Assembly (NCBI GenBank): GCA_014378185.1
Contig: JACMOE010000722.1
Span: 1 to 9,585 of the forward strand
Direction of reading: 5' to 3'
Length of the DNA stretch: 9,585 nucleotides
Source of the DNA: Gemmatimonadaceae bacterium
Lineage (GTDB): Bacteria > Gemmatimonadota > Gemmatimonadetes > Gemmatimonadales > Gemmatimonadaceae
Shown here: in pieces, positions 7,006 through 9,585 of the stretch
Numbering within the stretch: the stretch's first letter is position 1
How the letters are laid out: every line of letters begins with the position of its first letter
Notes under the pieces: generated by a model
Seen by the model: the letters and a program-made list of their open reading frames with translations, nothing else
Told to the model about the DNA's origin: nothing
The model's database searches: none
Translations under genes and position numbers: made by a program

Positions 7006-7787
7006 AGCTTCTCTATGCGGCGCGGACGGATGTCGGAATGATTCGATCCGGCAACGAGGACAATTTCACCGTGGATGCCATTCCGGAGCGGGGCATCTTC
7101 GTGGTGGCCGACGGCATGGGCGGCCATGCGGCGGGCGAGGTGGCGAGCGAAATGGCCGTGCAGATCATCCAGCGCGAGCTGCATCACCTGCTCGCCCTCG
7201 AGGGAGAGGAGGTGCCGGCGCTGGTGGGCAGCACGCTGAAGAAGGCCAATCGCGCCATACACGACCGGACGCTCACCGAGGTGGACAAGCAGGGAATGGG
7301 CACCACGGCGTCCGTGCTGCTCATTGCCGGTCCGCGCTACCTCATCGGGCAGGTGGGCGACTCGCGCGTGAACCTCATGCGCGACGGAACGCTGTCGCAG
7401 CTCACCAAGGATCACTCCTACGTGCAGGAGCAGGTGGATGCGGGCTTCCTCACGCCCGAACAGGCACGGTACCATCCATACAGCAACGTGATCACCCGCT
7501 GTGTCGGTGCGAGTCCTGACGTGGAGCCTGACGTATACCGGGGCGAGGTCCGGAACGGTGACCTGTTCCTGGTGGCGAGCGATGGGCTCACGGGCATGGT
7601 GGATGATCGCCGCCTTGGACAGCTGCTGGGCTCGCGCGCCGAACCGGAGCGGAAGGTGCAGGCGTTGATCTCCGAGGCGAACGGCCGCGGCGGCCTCGAC
7701 AACATCACCGCGATCATCGTGGAGGTGCTGGACTCGGAGCTCACGAGTGCCGGCGCGCCGACGGCGGAGTTTCGCCCGGTTGCCTGA
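7002..7787 (+). CDS. PP2C-family (PPM) protein serine/threonine phosphatase
   Basis: This metal-dependent phosphatase removes phosphate from Ser/Thr residues of proteins. The 261-residue product is a single catalytic domain of the bacterial Stp/PrpC size. All metal-site motifs are present: RSGNED (Asp20), ADGMGGH (Asp37), GMGTT (100-102), VGDSR (Asp120), ASDGLT (Asp194) and GGLDNIT (Asp233). There is no signal peptide or membrane segment. The GTG start overlaps the FHA gene stop (GTGA) and has AAGGGG 6 nt upstream, so translation is probably coupled to the FHA gene. The pairing with an FHA protein is common for bacterial Hanks-type kinase circuits, but the kinase itself is not in this window. 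The substrate could be that distant kinase or phosphoproteins held by the FHA units. Confidence 0.96.
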   Translation: MKLLYAARTDVGMIRSGNEDNFTVDAIPERGIFVVADGMGGHAAGEVASEMAVQIIQRELHHLLALEGEEVPALVGSTLKKANRAIHDRTLTEVDKQGMGTTASVLLIAGPRYLIGQVGDSRVNLMRDGTLSQLTKDHSYVQEQVDAGFLTPEQARYHPYSNVITRCVGASPDVEPDVYRGEVRNGDLFLVASDGLTGMVDDRRLGQLLGSRAEPERKVQALISEANGRGGLDNITAIIVEVLDSELTSAGAPTAEFRPVA

Positions 7788-7974
7788 CGGAGAGACGGTC
7801 GCCTCGATCGCATCGCTCTACCTGGGCAACATTCTCTACGCCATCGAGCTGGCGGCCATGTCGCTCGATGCATCCGGCAAGGCGGACGACGCCGTTTACT
7901 ATCGCGGCATCGGACGCTTGTTGGCGGAAGCGCACGGGCGGGCACGAAAAGAGTCTGGCAGTTCGACAGTCTGA
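7747..7974 (+). CDS. Small unrecognised protein following the phosphatase
   Basis: I do not recognise this 75-residue ORF. It begins inside the end of the phosphatase gene in another frame. GTG at 7747 has GGAG at 7736-7739 with 7-nt spacing. A second possible start, TTG at 7780, would overlap the phosphatase by only 8 bp and give 64 residues. The first 15 residues from GTG are Arg-rich (PARRRRSFAR). They are followed by an amphipathic to hydrophobic stretch (about 19-41, with IASLYLGNILYAIELAAM), then a charged helix-like part (SGKADDAVYYRGIGRLLAEAHGRARKE) and a Ser/Thr-rich end. It has no Cys and no catalytic motif. The tight position suggests the same mRNA as the FHA and phosphatase genes. 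It could be a small accessory protein, or the run-out of a non-coding frame. The sensible-looking composition favours a real gene. Confidence 0.5.
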   Translation: MPARRRRSFARLPDGETVASIASLYLGNILYAIELAAMSLDASGKADDAVYYRGIGRLLAEAHGRARKESGSSTV

Positions 7975-7986
7975 CAGTCGGACAGA
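7955..7986. repeat. Four tandem copies of an 8-bp unit
   Basis: CTGGCAGT, TCGACAGT, CTGACAGT and CGGACAGA follow one another without gaps, with consensus NNGACAGT. The stop codon of the small ORF is the TGA inside the third copy. The array ends 24 bp before the 3' end of the HD-domain gene on the other strand. Copy number could change by slippage. No regulatory role is visible. Confidence 0.6.
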
Positions 7987-8010
7987 ACCGCGTTGAAAAC
8001 GGGCAACAGC

Positions 8011-9306
8011 CTACGCCAGAAGGCTTCTGCTGCCGAGTCGCGAACGGACCTCGTCAGCGGAGAATGAGGCGAGACGGATGACGGCGTCTCGGGCGAAGGG
8101 CACGCGCGTTGCCGCGAACACGCGCAGCCAGCGCGCGCTGCCGTAGAGCTCCTCCGAGAGCTTCGGCAGGTTCACGGCGCCTTCCCATCCCGCAGCGGTG
8201 AGTCGCTTGACGCTGCCGTCGCGGCGGCGGACAGGAATGTCGAGACCGAGCATCTGCGTCTTCATGGGGTAGTCGAGGAGCAGTTGACCGGGCTCCAGGC
8301 GAAGCTCCTTCGCGAGTTGGTCCTCCACGGCAACGACGAGCGCCCGGTCGTCCGCGATCCACTCACCGATGCCAGGCTGGAGCTCCGCGGCGGGGCACTC
8401 GAACACGCGCTTGTACAACCGCCGCTCGCGCATGGCCGAGAGCAGGGTGGTGGGGGCGCGCTCGCCCAGCTCGTGCAGCAGGCCTTCATCCGTGAAGCTG
8501 GCCAGCGACCCGGCGTCGAGGGTGCCGGCGCGGAGGGCGCTCTCGACGAGCCGCTTGTACATCGCCGTCGCGCTGCGTACGGCGTGATGCCAGTAGACGT
8601 TCCGGTACATCTGGTACTTGGCGAAGAGCAGGGACTCGAGCGCCGACAGTCCCTTCTCGAAGATGCCGACCATCGGCTCACCACCCTCGGGATTTTCCAC
8701 GATGGTCAGCGAATCGAGCAGCCGATCGGCATCGATGTCGCCGTAGTTCACGCCGCACATGAATGCGTCGCGCTTGAGGTACTCGATCTTGTCGAGGTCG
8801 AGCGAGCCGGAGATGAGGCCTTGCAGCGGGCTGTCACTCCGTCCGCGAATGAGGTCCATGATGCGTTGCGGTGCGTCGTCGCCGAGCGCGTCGCGGAGGA
8901 TAACGGACACCGCGCCCTGCATGATGAGCGGGCGCGCGACTTCCTCATGATGCACGGCGCCGATTTCCTCGAGCGCGTGCGAGAACGGGTAGTGACCGAT
9001 GTCGTGAAGCAGGGCCGCGTAGCGCACGAGGCGGCAGGCGTCGGGATCGAGTGCGCGCAGGTTGTCCTGCTCACCGAACAACGTGAGCGTGCGGCGCGCC
9101 AGGTGGTAAGTGCCCAGCGCATGCTCGAACCGCGAGTGGCTGGCGCCGGGGTATATCAGATACGCGAGGCCGAGCTGGCGGACGTACCGCAACCGTTGGA
9201 ATGCGGGCGTGTCGACGAGCCGCAGCGCGACCCTGTCGACACGAATGTTGTTCCAGAGCGGATCGCGGATGATCTCGTCGGGGATGGGTCGTTCGCTGGC
9301 GCTCAC
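8011..9306 (-). CDS. HD-domain phosphohydrolase (dNTPase-like, COG1078 type)
   Basis: This 431-residue protein belongs to the HD hydrolase group that includes bacterial dNTP triphosphohydrolases and is related to SAMHD1. The likely reaction is metal-dependent removal of phosphates from nucleotides, but the true substrate is not shown by sequence. The metal-binding set is complete: His57 in GASHSRFEHALG, His101-Asp102 in LLHDIGHYPFSH, and Asp169 in SLDLDKIEYLKRD. The typical lead-in DTPAFQRLRYVRQLG is at 32-46. The C-terminal half matches the usual long extension. The only reasonable start is GTG at 9306, since the next Met is at residue 128 and the family homology begins near residue 13. That GTG and about nine codons after it lie in a repeat unit shared with the upstream spacer, and there is no Shine-Dalgarno. 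The gene converges on the small ORF and lies downstream of the pckA-like gene on the same strand. Confidence 0.92.
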   Translation of the reverse strand: MSASERPIPDEIIRDPLWNNIRVDRVALRLVDTPAFQRLRYVRQLGLAYLIYPGASHSRFEHALGTYHLARRTLTLFGEQDNLRALDPDACRLVRYAALLHDIGHYPFSHALEEIGAVHHEEVARPLIMQGAVSVILRDALGDDAPQRIMDLIRGRSDSPLQGLISGSLDLDKIEYLKRDAFMCGVNYGDIDADRLLDSLTIVENPEGGEPMVGIFEKGLSALESLLFAKYQMYRNVYWHHAVRSATAMYKRLVESALRAGTLDAGSLASFTDEGLLHELGERAPTTLLSAMRERRLYKRVFECPAAELQPGIGEWIADDRALVVAVEDQLAKELRLEPGQLLLDYPMKTQMLGLDIPVRRRDGSVKRLTAAGWEGAVNLPKLSEELYGSARWLRVFAATRVPFARDAVIRLASFSADEVRSRLGSRSLLA

Positions 9307-9371
9307 TTGACGGCTTGTTCGCTCGCGCTCACTTGACGGGGGACGGGTCGTTCGCTTCGCTCACTTGACGG
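9279..9371 (-). repeat. Direct repeats across the HD gene start
   Basis: On the minus strand the unit CCGTCAAGTGAGCG, followed by a variable few bases and AGCGAAC, occurs three times: 9291-9313, 9317-9339 and 9350-9371. The first and third copies continue into GACCC(A/G)TCCCC, giving near-identical units of about 35 bp at 9279-9313 and 9337-9371. Copies differ at a few bases around the CC/CG/A positions. The first copy contains the GTG start codon of the HD gene and its first codons. The matching GTG codons of the other copies, at 9330-9332 and 9362-9364, are 26 and 58 bp upstream and out of frame. Confidence 0.85.
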
Positions 9372-9419
9372 CTTGCCGTCAAGCAAGGCGCGCAGCGCCG
9401 ATGCGGGCCGTCCCCCGTC
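9335..9419. repeat. Nested inverted repeats in the pckA-HD spacer
   Basis: A perfect 12-bp inverted repeat, GACGGGGGACGG (9335-9346) and CCGTCCCCCGTC (9408-9419), encloses two smaller hairpins. One has 9-bp arms CTTGACGGC and GCCGTCAAG at 9364-9383, practically an 8-bp stem with a CTTG loop. The other has GGCGC and GCGCC around GCA at 9387-9399. Together they could form a branched structure in RNA or a cruciform in DNA. This is the 3' region of the pckA-like transcript and the 5' region of the HD gene, so termination or mRNA-end roles are possible. No T-run follows. Confidence 0.7.
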
Positions 9420-9454
9420 CAGCGAGCGAGAGCGGGCGGCCCGTCCAGCGAGCG
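9415..9454. repeat. Second direct repeat, CCGTCCAGCGAGCG, twice at 26-bp spacing
   Basis: CCGTCCAGCGAGCG occurs at 9415-9428 and 9441-9454, with further AGCGAGCG pieces up to 9464. The 26-bp spacing equals that between the first two copies of the left-hand repeat (9291 and 9317). These units are diverged inverted relatives of the left-hand ones: GGACGGGTCGTTCGCT (9341-9356) can pair with AGCGGGCGGCCCGTCC (9431-9446). Confidence 0.7.
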
Positions 9455-9469
9455 CCAGCGAGCGTCCCG

Positions 9470-9585
9470 TCACCCCTGTGGCCCCGCAGCCTTGGTACTC
9501 CCCGCCACGCTGCCGAACTTCTCGAAGTTGGTGCGGAACATTTCCGCCAGCTTCTTCGCCTCCGTGTCGTACGCCGCGCCGTCGC
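9470..9585 (-). CDS. pckA: Phosphoenolpyruvate carboxykinase (ATP), C-terminal end
   Basis: Only the last 38 codons before the TGA (tca at 9470-9472) are in the window; the gene runs off the right edge. The residues include AYDTEAKKLAEMFRTNFEKF followed by a tail ending in AAGPQG. This matches the end of ATP-dependent PEP carboxykinase, where E. coli has KAETLAKLFIDNFDKY and a tail with AAGPKL. The enzyme converts oxaloacetate and ATP to phosphoenolpyruvate in gluconeogenesis. The catalytic part is not visible, so the call rests on the C-terminal helix and tail alone. The gene lies 163 bp upstream of the HD gene on the same strand, with a repeat-rich spacer between them. Confidence 0.75.
   Translation of the reverse strand, partial: DGAAYDTEAKKLAEMFRTNFEKFGSVAGSTKAAGPQG

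Noticed and set aside
8018..8030. Short palindrome CAGAAG-G-CTTCTG near the end of the HD gene as a terminator
   Set aside because: The loop would be one base and no T-run follows. It lies inside coding sequence.
8284..9336. A 350-codon plus-strand frame opposite the HD gene
   Set aside because: It is antisense to a complete HD-domain protein and has no recognisable motif; its openness follows from codon bias.
9279..9464. CRISPR-like array or mobile-element end at the repeat cluster
   Set aside because: Spacers are too short and uneven (26 and 33 bp periods), units are degenerate and occur in both orientations, and there is no cas or transposase gene.

Overview
The window is a GC-rich bacterial chromosomal segment, densely coded on both strands, made mostly of housekeeping and signalling genes. 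Frequent GTG starts, weak or absent Shine-Dalgarno sites at several genes and the protein types present would suit a Gemmatimonadota-like soil or freshwater bacterium. That placement is inference from general style, not a database result. I see no plasmid, phage, CRISPR or transposase signature.

Left part (1-3516), all minus strand: a tRNA-Asn(GTT) with its own promoter and a strong hairpin terminator; uvrA, encoding the damage-recognition ATPase of nucleotide excision repair, ending about 55 bp upstream of the tRNA; and a small GlsB/YeaQ/YmgE-type membrane protein gene upstream of uvrA, separated from it by 113 bp that carry two hairpins.

Middle part (3517-7974), all plus strand: a 75-bp divergent intergenic region, then a fused ABC exporter half-transporter (membrane domain plus ATPase domain). 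Next comes a signalling cluster: a C-terminally membrane-anchored protein with three FHA-like domains, a PP2C-family protein phosphatase overlapping it by 4 bp, and a small unrecognised ORF overlapping the phosphatase gene. FHA domains read phosphothreonine and PP2C removes it, so the two probably form one phospho-signalling module. No Ser/Thr kinase lies in the window.

Right part (7975-9585), minus strand: an HD-domain phosphohydrolase gene (dNTPase-like, COG1078 type), and the last 38 codons of what looks like ATP-dependent PEP carboxykinase. Between them lies a 163-bp spacer built from overlapping direct and inverted GC-rich repeats. One repeat copy contains the start codon and first codons of the HD gene, which is the most unusual structure in the window. 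Other points worth a look are the in-frame stop, open spacer and C9 tract between the ABC and FHA genes, the degenerate first FHA domain, and the small ORF after the phosphatase. I found no convincing undescribed multi-gene system. No stretch over 300 bp lacks a gene; bases 1-55 hold nothing I can call.
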